Source: an uncultured Chloroflexota bacterium (GTDB lineage Bacteria; Chloroflexota; Dehalococcoidia; CAUJGQ01). From it: 28,668 nucleotides of DNA. Shown here in pieces: positions 1 through 6,495 of the stretch. Each line of letters starts with the position of its first letter. The stretch's first letter is position 1. Made by a program: the position numbers and the translations under genes. The notes under the pieces are model-generated. The model was given only the letters and a program-made list of their open reading frames with translations, had not been told where the DNA came from and made no database searches. The stretch is taken from positions 1 to 28,668 of the forward strand of contig CALFMN010000093.1 in assembly GCA_937879875.1 (NCBI GenBank), read 5' to 3'.

Positions 1-1
1 C

Positions 2-166
2 TTCAGCCCACCATGCCACCACCGGTTCGTCAACTACTTGACCGGTGCTCTAGCCGAGCGCATGCACGGCTGGACACCGCCGCCACCACGGCTCAGCGGC
101 GGCGTGTTCAGCAAGTACGCTGCGCTCGTTTCCTCGGCTTCAGAGGCCGCGGGCATCGCCATCTGA
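2..166 (+). CDS. 3' end of an unidentified protein gene (partial)
   Basis: An open frame enters from the left edge and ends at a TGA at 164-166. It encodes about 54 residues with a protein-like composition (NYLTGALAERMHG in the middle, SSASEAAGIAI at the end), more convincing than the Arg-rich overlapping frames. I do not recognise the family. It ends about 80 bases before the promoter of the first fluoride riboswitch, so it belongs to a separate upstream transcription unit. Confidence 0.45.
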   Translation, partial: FSPPCHHRFVNYLTGALAERMHGWTPPPPRLSGGVFSKYAALVSSASEAAGIAI

Positions 167-240
167 ACGAATGGCTGTACGGCCACTCGCCAGCGCGTGG
201 GGTCACCAGTCGCGAGCCCGGCTCGGAGCCCCTGGCCGGG

Positions 241-249
241 TGCTATACT
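241..249 (+). promoter_or_regulatory. Extended -10 promoter for riboswitch I
   Basis: TGCTATACT gives a TATACT -10 box preceded by TGn, the extended -10 form. It lies 11 bases before the aptamer, which puts the transcript start at or just before the aptamer 5' end. No good TTGACA-like -35 is visible. TGCTATGGT occupies the same place before riboswitch III. Confidence 0.55.
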
Positions 250-259
250 TCGGCAAAGC

Positions 260-323
260 GGCGATGAAGCTCGCCGGCCGGCGCTCCCGGCAGACCGCCT
301 GTTTGGGCTGATAGCTTCTACCG
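260..323 (+). promoter_or_regulatory. Fluoride riboswitch I (crcB motif)
   Basis: The 5' part GGCGATGAAGCTCGCC folds as the first hairpin. It is followed by an extended P2, the AGACCGCC segment and GGGCTGATAGCTTCTACC. Loop bases GAAGCT pair with downstream AGCTTC as the diagnostic pseudoknot; in copy IV the same pairing is GAGGCT with AGCCTC, which is covariation. The motif matches the known fluoride aptamer, including the GGGCTGAT core. It precedes the Nudix-HIT pair. Confidence 0.95.
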
Positions 324-375
324 TATTCTCACATGGCGGCGTACGCGGCCATCTGGGATGGTAGAGGTCTTTTTC
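314..375 (+). terminator. Riboswitch I expression-platform terminator
   Basis: GCTTCTACC at 314-322, the 3' strand of the aptamer, can pair with GGTAGAGGT at 360-368, followed by CTTTTTC. The wide loop contains its own small hairpin (ATGGC 333-337 with GCCAT 348-352). Aptamer and terminator are mutually exclusive, so fluoride binding should allow read-through. The ATG at 333 lies inside this hairpin and is therefore an unlikely start for the downstream gene. Confidence 0.75.
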
Positions 376-470
376 TTGCTCTGCGCGCGGTGCAAGATCC
401 AGAACCGTTGCAGCGAGCGGGTAGGTCGGAAGACGGATTCGCGCTCCACCGATGGTCAAGCAGCGCTGAA

Positions 471-1007
471 ATGGAGATGCTCGCCGGGATGCGCACCGAC
501 CGGAAAATCTGGACCAGGAACTATGGTGCGGACGCGATCGTGAACACGGTCCGTCCAGCCGCAACGGCGTGGCCGCTTGAAACCTATCACGCGGCCGGTG
601 GCGTGGTTGTACGCCACCGCGAGGTGCTGCTGCTGCTTCGGGACAACGGCGTCTTGCGCCTGCCGAAGGGTCACCTTGAAGCGGGAGAGACGGCCGAGGC
701 GTGCGCCCTGCGCGAGGTCCGCGAAGAGACCGGACTGCGCGGGCTGACGGTTCTGAGCCGGCTCGGCACGGTTGATAACCAGTTTGGCAACGCCGGCACC
801 CGCTTCAGGCGGCTGGAGACCTGGTTCCTCATGACGGCCGACGATGCGACGGTCTACGACTATGTCTGCGACGTCCGAGGCGCCTACCGGCCGTGGGTGC
901 CCACCTGGTATCCCCTGGAACAGGCGGCTTCGGTCACAAGCTTCAAGTCGGAGCGCCTCGTCATGCGCTGGGCGCAGCAGGCCGTACGGCAGTTGCACAA
1001 GGTCTGA
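471..1007 (+). CDS. Nudix hydrolase
   Basis: Hydrolyses nucleoside diphosphates linked to another moiety; the substrate cannot be read from sequence. A perfect Nudix box GHLEAGET...REVREETGL matches GX5EX7REUXEEXGU and follows the usual AAGGVVV strand. The frame is open from 333, but that ATG lies inside the riboswitch terminator. I chose the ATG at 471 (178 residues); ATG 489, with GGAG 12 bases upstream, is an alternative. First gene after fluoride riboswitch I. It is followed after 16 bases by a HIT-family gene; both families include dinucleoside polyphosphate (ApnA) hydrolases, which suggests a shared nucleotide-cleaning role. Family firm, substrate and exact start uncertain. Confidence 0.9.
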   Translation: MEMLAGMRTDRKIWTRNYGADAIVNTVRPAATAWPLETYHAAGGVVVRHREVLLLLRDNGVLRLPKGHLEAGETAEACALREVREETGLRGLTVLSRLGTVDNQFGNAGTRFRRLETWFLMTADDATVYDYVCDVRGAYRPWVPTWYPLEQAASVTSFKSERLVMRWAQQAVRQLHKV

Positions 1008-1023
1008 GGGTGGAGGCGCCAGC

Positions 1024-1443
1024 ATGGACGATTGCCCGTTCTGCAAGATCGTGCGCGGCGAGGCTCCCGCCAACCGCATCTGGGAAGACGAACAGCACCT
1101 GGCCTTCCTCTCGATCTTTCCCAACACCCAGGGGTTCTCCGTCGTCATCACCAGGCAGCACTATCCGAGCTACGCCTTCGATCTGCCCGACGACGTGCTC
1201 TGCGGCCTCGTCCTCGCAGCCAGGCAGGTCGGCCGAACGGGCATGATCTTCGAAGGGTTCGGCGTCAATCACGTTCACGCGAAGCTTGTCCCGATGCACG
1301 GCACGAAGCTGGCACCGTGGCGCCCGCTCAGCGCCCGGCATGATACCTACTTCGAACGCTACGAAGGGTATCTCTCGTCACACGACTGCGAGCGGGCGAG
1401 TGACGGTGAGCTGGAGAAGCTCGCGCTGCAGATTCGCTCGTAA
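1024..1443 (+). CDS. HIT-family (histidine triad) protein, variant triad
   Basis: A 139-residue HIT-fold protein, a family that hydrolyses or transfers nucleotides (Ap4A hydrolases, AMP-lysine hydrolases). N-terminal CPFC at residues 4-7 is the partial zinc site typical of bacterial HIT proteins. The triad region reads GVNHVHAKLVPMHG: the first two His of HxHxH are present (H83, H85; the second is normally the nucleophile), but the third is Lys87. I recall an HxHxK form in a subgroup of bacterial HIT proteins, so this may be a subfamily trait rather than decay. Start ATG 1024 has GGAGG seven bases upstream. Probably co-transcribed with the Nudix gene under riboswitch I. Confidence 0.88.
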   Translation: MDDCPFCKIVRGEAPANRIWEDEQHLAFLSIFPNTQGFSVVITRQHYPSYAFDLPDDVLCGLVLAARQVGRTGMIFEGFGVNHVHAKLVPMHGTKLAPWRPLSARHDTYFERYEGYLSSHDCERASDGELEKLALQIRS

Positions 1444-1537
1444 CGCGAGCATGCGACCTCGCTTCCGGCGACGACGGCAGGCTACGGCCGCTTGCGCAGG
1501 CGCAATAGTGCTGGCTGATATGGCGCCGCACGGTGCA

Positions 1538-1567
1538 TTGACGCGCGGATCGCGGCGGCGGTATGGT
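1538..1567 (+). promoter_or_regulatory. Sigma-70-like promoter for riboswitch II
   Basis: TTGACG at 1538-1543 and TATGGT at 1562-1567 are separated by 18 bases, placing the start about 10-15 bases before the aptamer. It is the only one of the four riboswitch promoters with a clear -35 box. Confidence 0.6.
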
Positions 1568-1589
1568 GGCCATGACAACTGAATACACC

Positions 1590-1663
1590 GGCGATGAAGC
1601 TCGCCGGGCCGGCGTCCAGACCACGCCGGCGGCCCGTCAGCACGCTGACTAACGGCTTCTACC
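1590..1663 (+). promoter_or_regulatory. Fluoride riboswitch II, divergent aptamer
   Basis: The 5' hairpin GGCGATGAAGCTCGCC is identical to copies I and III, and the end GGCTTCTACC is conserved, so the GAAGC/GCTTC pseudoknot can form. The middle differs: a longer GC-rich P2, and a GTCAGC/GCTGAC helix followed by TAAC where the others have GGGCTGAT. It controls the antiporter gene that begins at 1711. The affinity or specificity of this copy may differ. Confidence 0.85.
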
Positions 1664-1690
1664 AGCACACCGCGGGTAGAAGCCGTTTTG
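1652..1690 (+). terminator. Riboswitch II terminator
   Basis: ACGGCTTCTACC (1652-1663) pairs perfectly over 12 bp with GGTAGAAGCCGT (1675-1686), followed by TTTTG. The 5' arm is the aptamer 3' strand, giving a fluoride-ON transcriptional switch. Confidence 0.92.
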
Positions 1691-1710
1691 CATGCTTGTG
1701 GAGACCGGCC

Positions 1711-2925
1711 ATGGATAATCCGTACAGCATCGCCGCCGTCTGGATGGGCCTCGCCTTCGCCGCCGCGATGATCGCCGGCTGGACGGGGATCTCGGTTTCG
1801 TTGATCGAGATCCTGGTCGGCGTCGCCGCGGGAAACGCCTTCCATCTCGGCTCCAACGAGTGGATCACCTTTCTCGCCGGCTTCGGCAGCGGCCTGCTCA
1901 CCTTTCTGGCAGGCGCGGAGATCGAGCCAGCCGTCATCCGCCGGAACTGGCGCTCGACCTTCAGTATCGGCGTGATCGCGTTCCTGCTGCCGTTTCTGGG
2001 CGTGCTCGCCTACGTCTATCTCGTCGCCGGCTGGAACTTCCGCCAGTCGGAGATCGCGGGCATCGCCCTCTCCACCACCTCGGTGGCCGTGGTCTACGCC
2101 GTGATGGTCGAGACCGGCTTCAACGAGACCGACCTCGGCAAGATCATCCTCGCCGCCTGCTTCATCAACGACCTCGGCACAGTGCTCGCCCTCGGCTTCC
2201 TCTTCGCCAGCGTCAACTGGTATCTGCTCGCCTTCGTGCTCGCCACCGCCGCGGTGCTGCCCGTGGCGCCGCGGGCCACGCGCTGGGTGATCGCCAACAC
2301 GAAAGGGCGCGTGAGCGAGCCGGAAGTCAAGTTCGTCTTCTTCATGATGTTCGCCCTGGGCGGCATCGCCAGCGCCGGCGGCAGCGAGCCGATCTTGCCG
2401 GCCTACCTGATCGGTATGGTGCTGGCCGGCACGTTCCTGCGCGAACGCGTGCTCGTACAGCGCATGCGCACCACGGCCTTCAGCATTCTCACGCCGTTCT
2501 ACTTCATCCGCGCCGGCACCCTGGTCGCGCTCTCCGCCATGGCCGCCAGTATCGGCATCATCGCCATCCTCCTCGGCATGAAGATGGCGACCAAGTTCGT
2601 GGGCGTGCGGCCGCTGACGGTCGCCTTCCACTTCCCCCAGCGTGAGGCGATGTACACCACCCTGCTGATGAGTACCGGGCTCACCTTCGGCACGATCTCG
2701 GCGCTGTTCGGCCTCACGCACGGCGTCATCGATCAGGACAAGTACACCGTGCTCGTCACCGTCGTCATCCTCAGCGCCTTCGTACCCACGCTGATCGCGC
2801 AGCAGTTCTTCAAGCCGAACCTCGCCGAACACATGGCCGCTCGACAAGCCGAGGGCGGTGATGCCTCCGTCCCCGCAGCGCAGGCGCCCCGACTCCGCCC
2901 CGCCGAGAGTGTGGAGGGCGTATAG
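1711..2925 (+). CDS. CPA-family cation/proton (Na+/H+-type) antiporter
   Basis: Integral membrane antiporter of 404 residues with 11-12 predicted membrane spans and a short polar C-terminal tail without a TrkA-N domain. Family marks are the half-helix region FLAGAEIEP (residues 65-73), STTSVAVVYAV (121-131) and the ion-site motif FINDLG with N153-D154, an ND pair typical of electroneutral CPA proteins. Start ATG 1711 has GGAG seven bases upstream. It is directly downstream of fluoride riboswitch II. Cation/proton antiporters are among the gene classes reported behind fluoride riboswitches. Whether this one helps fluoride tolerance by pH or Na+ homeostasis, or by another route, cannot be told from sequence. 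Confidence 0.9.
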   Translation: MDNPYSIAAVWMGLAFAAAMIAGWTGISVSLIEILVGVAAGNAFHLGSNEWITFLAGFGSGLLTFLAGAEIEPAVIRRNWRSTFSIGVIAFLLPFLGVLAYVYLVAGWNFRQSEIAGIALSTTSVAVVYAVMVETGFNETDLGKIILAACFINDLGTVLALGFLFASVNWYLLAFVLATAAVLPVAPRATRWVIANTKGRVSEPEVKFVFFMMFALGGIASAGGSEPILPAYLIGMVLAGTFLRERVLVQRMRTTAFSILTPFYFIRAGTLVALSAMAASIGIIAILLGMKMATKFVGVRPLTVAFHFPQREAMYTTLLMSTGLTFGTISALFGLTHGVIDQDKYTVLVTVVILSAFVPTLIAQQFFKPNLAEHMAARQAEGGDASVPAAQAPRLRPAESVEGV

Positions 2926-2988
2926 CGCGCCAGCCGGGTCTGCGTATGGCCGGTGATCGGCACCAGGCGACGCGATGTGGAGGCAGTG

Positions 2989-3411
2989 ATGTTCCGGCGT
3001 ATCCTCGTCGGCCTCGATGGCTCCGAAGGGTCGAAGCGCGCGCTCGGCGCTGCGCTTTTGCTGGCCCGGCAGGACGGCAGTGAGGTGATCGCGGTCTCCG
3101 TCGAGGAGGGCTTGCCGCACTACGCGGCGATGGTGGATGAGGTCGAAGAGGCGAAGCAACAGGCGAACCAGTATTTCGAACGGGTGCAGCGCGAGGCGTA
3201 CGACCGCGCAAAACAGGCCGGCATTGAACTCCGTGCCGCAACCCTCACCGGTCACGCGGCGCAACGGCTCGTGGAATATGCCAACGCGGAACGGGTCGAT
3301 CTGCTGGTCATCGGCCACAGCGGCCACACGGGCGTGTGGGGAAAATTCCTCGGCACCACGGCGGACAAGCTGGTGCGCCATGCCCCGTGCAGCGTGCTCG
3401 TGGTGCGCTGA
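2989..3411 (+). CDS. Universal stress protein (UspA family)
   Basis: Cytosolic single-domain Usp of 140 residues. N-terminal FRRILVGLDGSEGSKRAL carries the first strand and the nucleotide-site Asp; the C-terminal GHSGHTG...GTTADKLVRHAPC is the G-x2-G-x9-G(S/T) ATP-binding loop, so it is the ATP-binding type. I chose ATG 2989 because GTGGAGG lies five bases upstream; the frame is open from GTG 2953, but the extra residues do not look like Usp. It lies 63 bases after the antiporter with no terminator between, so it should share riboswitch II control. UspA genes are a known fluoride-riboswitch-associated class. Confidence 0.92.
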   Translation: MFRRILVGLDGSEGSKRALGAALLLARQDGSEVIAVSVEEGLPHYAAMVDEVEEAKQQANQYFERVQREAYDRAKQAGIELRAATLTGHAAQRLVEYANAERVDLLVIGHSGHTGVWGKFLGTTADKLVRHAPCSVLVVR

Positions 3412-3513
3412 TCCGGTGAAACGGGAACGAAAGGCGGAACGGTCACGGTAGAAGGAAGCAGGAACGAGACGCTGCGGCTGAACGAGCCGCAGGCGCGCGC
3501 CCTGACGACGGGC

Positions 3514-3924
3514 GTGCGCCGCATCTGGCGGATCCTGGACGAGTTGGAGGATCTATTGCGCCCGAGCCGGCACGGTTGGTTGACCGTCGTCGATGCGGAC
3601 GTGGACCCGGCGGTCATCCCCGAATTGGAACGCGAGATCGCGGCCTGCCGCGAGGATCTCCACACACTGGTCGAGCTATTGCATCTTCGTCCGGAGCATC
3701 GCTCCACGCGCTCGGCCTTCGCGGCGCTGGCCGCCACCGTTTGGGCCGACGCCGAAGATCTGCATCCAAAGAAGCTGCGCCGTTACGGCGCCGTGGACCC
3801 CGCGACCGCGCTTGTGCTGGCGCCCTCATTGGAACGGCTCGCCCGAGCGCTGCTTCGCCTGGCATCGATGGCGCAGGAGCCCGCTTCCCCGGACGGCCGG
3901 CGGGGAGACGAAGGCGATGGCTGA
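3514..3924 (+). CDS. Hypothetical protein, mostly helical
   Basis: About 136 residues, rich in Leu, Ala, Arg and Glu, with predicted amphipathic helices (RRIWRILDELEDLL, LEREIAACREDLHTLVELL) and no membrane span. I do not recognise a family. GTG 3514 is the first ordinary start, but the frame is open upstream from 3412, and the extra residues (NETLRLNEPQARALTTG) look protein-like, so the true start could be a non-standard codon before 3514. It sits between the Usp gene and the PPase-like/PH gene (18-base gap), so it is probably co-transcribed from unit II. Confidence 0.6.
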   Translation: MRRIWRILDELEDLLRPSRHGWLTVVDADVDPAVIPELEREIAACREDLHTLVELLHLRPEHRSTRSAFAALAATVWADAEDLHPKKLRRYGAVDPATALVLAPSLERLARALLRLASMAQEPASPDGRRGDEGDG

Positions 3925-3942
3925 CCGTTCAGAGGTTGCGAG

Positions 3943-5388
3943 GTGACCAGAAGGGCAAACACACTCCCGGCAGCGGGCGCGGAGGCGAACCGCTTCAGCA
4001 TGTGCGTCCTCGTGGAGACGCCGGCGGGACCGTCTAATCGCTACGCCGTCGACTCCCGTTCCGGAGCCGTGATGCTCTCTGCGGTCGATGCTAACGCCGC
4101 CGTTGCGCCCGTGGAGTGGGGCACGGTCGTCGGATCACGTGGGGAGACCGGCGCACCGCTGCGCGCTGCCGTTGTCGTGCGCCTGCCGACCTTCCGCGGC
4201 TGCCTGGTTACCGCCTACCCACTCGCGCTCGCCTGGCCCGGCAACGACGAGGCGCCCACCGTCGTCGCGGTGCCCGCCGCCGACGCCGCGCTCGCCAACG
4301 TGCGGACCATCGCCGAGCTTCCCGCCCCGCTGCGCGACGGACTGCTGACCGCGCTGCGTGGCACGGCCATCGAGGACGCCGCGGCGGCGGGCGCGGCCGT
4401 GCGCGCGGCCCGCGAGGCGGCGCGCCGTGCGGAGACATCTTCCAGAAGCCGCGCCCCACTCTGGCGGACGGGCGGTCCGGTCGTTGCTTCTGCGACTAGC
4501 GGTGAAGCGCAGCCGCACACGATCGCCGAACTGGCGATTCCGCTGCTGCCGCAGCGCTTTCAGGAGTACGTCGCCCGCGCCCTGCTGCCGGAAGAGCGCA
4601 TCCTCCTGTTTCTGGAGCGGCCGCCCGCGGTGCAGGGTCGTATGTTCGGCCTGCGCCGGACGAAGCTGCGCCATGGCATCCTCATCATCACCGATCACCA
4701 ACTGCTGTTCATGACCGACAGCTCGGACGTAGACAGCACCTTCGTGCATTGGGGATATAGCGCCCGCAGCGGCGCGGTGGAACGCGTGGCGGATGCCGGC
4801 GTGCGCATCGAGGCCGATCGCGCCGTCCTCGATGTCCTGTTCGCGGCCCGACGCGGTGCCGAGAAGGTCTCACTCGACTTTCCTGGCGAGTACGCCGCCG
4901 ACCTGGAAGTTGCGGCGGAACTCCTGCGCGGCTTCGTGCCGGCACCGAACACACACGCCGTTCGCCGCCTCTACGCTCGCGAGGCTCCGTCTTCACTCCC
5001 CGAGCTGGCGGAGGTGCTGCGCCACGAGCCGCCGCCTCGGGTATGTGAGATCGCTCGTGATCGGCGCCTGCTGGCCTGGGCAGAGGCGCCCGCGGAGCGC
5101 GGTCCCGGCCCGCTCCTGGCCGTGGGCGAGCGCACGGCGCTGGTCGTTGACGGCCGTCGCGGTGGCATGGAGGAAGTACCCATCGCCGACCTGACCTCCT
5201 TGGAGCTGACGCTGTCGCTGCTGGGCAGCCGGTTGGAACTGGCCACGGGAGACGGTGAAGCGGTGCGGCGGACTGTGCTGCGCTTTGATTATCCCGCGGC
5301 GGCGCCCTTCCTCGGCGCCTTCGCGGCGATCCGCCAGCTGATGGGGCTGCCACCGGAGGACGGAAGCAATGGCGGCAACTCACCATGA
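3943..5388 (+). CDS. Degenerate family-I pyrophosphatase-like domain fused to PH-like domains
   Basis: 481 residues, no membrane span. Residues 20-140 align by eye with the family-I inorganic pyrophosphatase core: VETPAGPSNRYAVD (E. coli IEIPANADPIKYEID), SGAVM, EWG (NYG), GAPLRAAVV (GDPVDVLV), a Gly-led strand ending NDE, VVAVP, and RTIAELPAPL (the KDVNDLPELL helix). Catalytic positions are gone: the three Asp of DGDPxD become T69, A71 and R74, the Lys of KYE is R33, its Glu is A35, and the D..K pair before VAVP is lost. An Ala/Arg linker follows, then two bacterial PH-like units (about 200-325, with LLPEERILLF and LRHGILIITDHQLLF; about 345-475). Predicted non-catalytic; perhaps a sensor or scaffold. 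GTG start with AGAGG upstream. Confidence 0.8.
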   Translation: MTRRANTLPAAGAEANRFSMCVLVETPAGPSNRYAVDSRSGAVMLSAVDANAAVAPVEWGTVVGSRGETGAPLRAAVVVRLPTFRGCLVTAYPLALAWPGNDEAPTVVAVPAADAALANVRTIAELPAPLRDGLLTALRGTAIEDAAAAGAAVRAAREAARRAETSSRSRAPLWRTGGPVVASATSGEAQPHTIAELAIPLLPQRFQEYVARALLPEERILLFLERPPAVQGRMFGLRRTKLRHGILIITDHQLLFMTDSSDVDSTFVHWGYSARSGAVERVADAGVRIEADRAVLDVLFAARRGAEKVSLDFPGEYAADLEVAAELLRGFVPAPNTHAVRRLYAREAPSSLPELAEVLRHEPPPRVCEIARDRRLLAWAEAPAERGPGPLLAVGERTALVVDGRRGGMEEVPIADLTSLELTLSLLGSRLELATGDGEAVRRTVLRFDYPAAAPFLGAFAAIRQLMGLPPEDGSNGGNSP

Positions 5389-5786
5389 CCAAACATCGGA
5401 CACACGCTGAGGCACAAGCCATGGCTGCGCTCGTCACGGCGGCGGTAAGCGCGGCCCTGGCGGTGCTCGGCCTGGCACTGCTCTGGACCGGCGGATCAGC
5501 GGGCGCCATGCTCGGCGAGCTGCTGGTCGGCTGGGGAGCCGCAGGCGCCTGTGTAACGATCTTCCGCTACCGGCCCGGTCTCGGTCGTGGCAAGGGGCGG
5601 TACGGTACACCGCCTGACCAGCAACGCAGCCTGGGCTCGGGATACCAGGACGAGCGGCGCGCCGTGAGCAGGCGATTGCGACACCTTGGCTCACCAGGTG
5701 ATCAACGGAGCGTGCTCGTGATGCTCGCCCCTGGACTCGTGTTGCTCGGAGTGGCGGCAGCGCTTGCCCTTCACCAGACCCGTTGA
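5385..5786 (+). CDS. Small two-TM membrane protein
   Basis: 133 residues with hydrophobic helices at about 14-36 (plus a possible extension to 58) and 109-130, separated by a basic, polar loop. The ATG overlaps the TGA of the preceding gene (ATGA), so translation is probably coupled to the PPase-like/PH protein. The two may act together, for example with this protein as a membrane anchor; that is inference. No family recognised. Confidence 0.75.
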   Translation: MTKHRTHAEAQAMAALVTAAVSAALAVLGLALLWTGGSAGAMLGELLVGWGAAGACVTIFRYRPGLGRGKGRYGTPPDQQRSLGSGYQDERRAVSRRLRHLGSPGDQRSVLVMLAPGLVLLGVAAALALHQTR

Positions 5787-5793
5787 TGTGGCC

Positions 5794-6455
5794 ATGCTCG
5801 CCGGTGCGCCGCTATACGAGGAATGGGAGTCCCTGGTTGCCGTGTCGCCCGGTTCCGTGAGCCGCGGCGGCCTCCGCTACAAAAAGCCGTAATTGCTCAC
5901 CTACCCCGCCCGGTCAAGCGAGGCGAAGCGAGCTGTGGGAATCGCACGGGCTTTCTGCCTCGCGGGCACCGAAAAATGGGGGGCCTTCCCCCGCGCCCTG
6001 GCCAGGATGGCACGCGAGTGGAGCGTCCTTGTGGTGCAACATTCTTGCCAGACGCGTAGGTGAGTAGTTACAAAAAGCCAGTGGACAAGGAGCAGAGTGC
6101 GATATCGAAAGTCCTCGCCATGGGAGCACGGAACATGGTCGAGTTCACAAGCTTCGATTGGGACGGCTACATTCGCGGTTTAGAAGGTAGTGAAGCGCTC
6201 GAACTTGGCAGGTGGCTTCTCGACGAAGGTCTGGGTGTCGGCGAGTTCATAGAGATCGTGGACCGAGCATACGCCGCGGCGCCGGAACGGTGGCGCAGGC
6301 GGCCGCGGCGCTTCATGGCACACGTTGGCCGTCCCGCTGCAATGGCGTACGCCCGCCGCAAGCGCTGGTACGCCGGGCTTATCGCCGCGTATGAAGATGC
6401 CCTCGCCAGCGGGGCTTTGCCCGGTGACGTCGCACCCCTGGAGTTGCAACGCTGA
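5794..6455 (+). pseudogene. Hypothetical protein gene interrupted by a 180-bp MITE
   Basis: Two exactly compatible halves. The 5' part starts at ATG 5794 and reads MLAGAPLYEEWESLVAV...RGGLRYKKP before hitting TAA just inside the insert. The 3' part resumes YKKPVDKEQSAIS... from the second copy of the 11-bp target duplication and runs to TGA at 6453-6455. Removing the insert plus one duplication leaves a 471-base frame of 156 residues with no shift. The 3' half could still be translated from GTG 6060 inside the insert (131 residues). The family is unknown; it is soluble, with an acidic N-terminus and Arg-rich middle (PERWRRRPRRF). The original gene followed the two-TM gene closely, consistent with unit II. 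Confidence 0.75.
5889..6068 (+). mobile_element. MITE-like insertion with 11-bp target duplication
   Basis: The 180-bp segment is flanked by direct repeats TACAAAAAGCC (5878-5888 and 6069-6079). Near its ends lie inverted CTCACCTAC (5896-5904) and GTAGGTGAG (6056-6064). Internally it is hairpin-rich: GCGAGGC 5918-5924 with GCCTCGC 5957-5963, and GGGGGG 5978-5983 with CCCCC 5988-5992. It has no coding capacity. An 11-bp duplication is in the range of IS4-type elements, but I cannot assign the parent. Confidence 0.7.
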
Positions 6456-6495
6456 CGTCTCGCCGGAACCAGTTTGCGCAGAGGAGGACCGGTTT

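Noticed and set aside
333..470. N-terminal extension of the Nudix frame from ATG 333
   Set aside because: The ATG and following codons lie in the riboswitch terminator, and the extra residues do not look like part of a Nudix fold.
1378..3381. 667-codon minus-strand frame opposite the antiporter and UspA
   Set aside because: High-GC shadow of well-supported + strand genes; its composition is His/Asp/Glu/Arg-rich and low complexity.
5889..6068. Structured RNA or riboswitch before the MFS gene
   Set aside because: The hairpins are better explained as part of a MITE, given the exact target duplication and restored reading frame.
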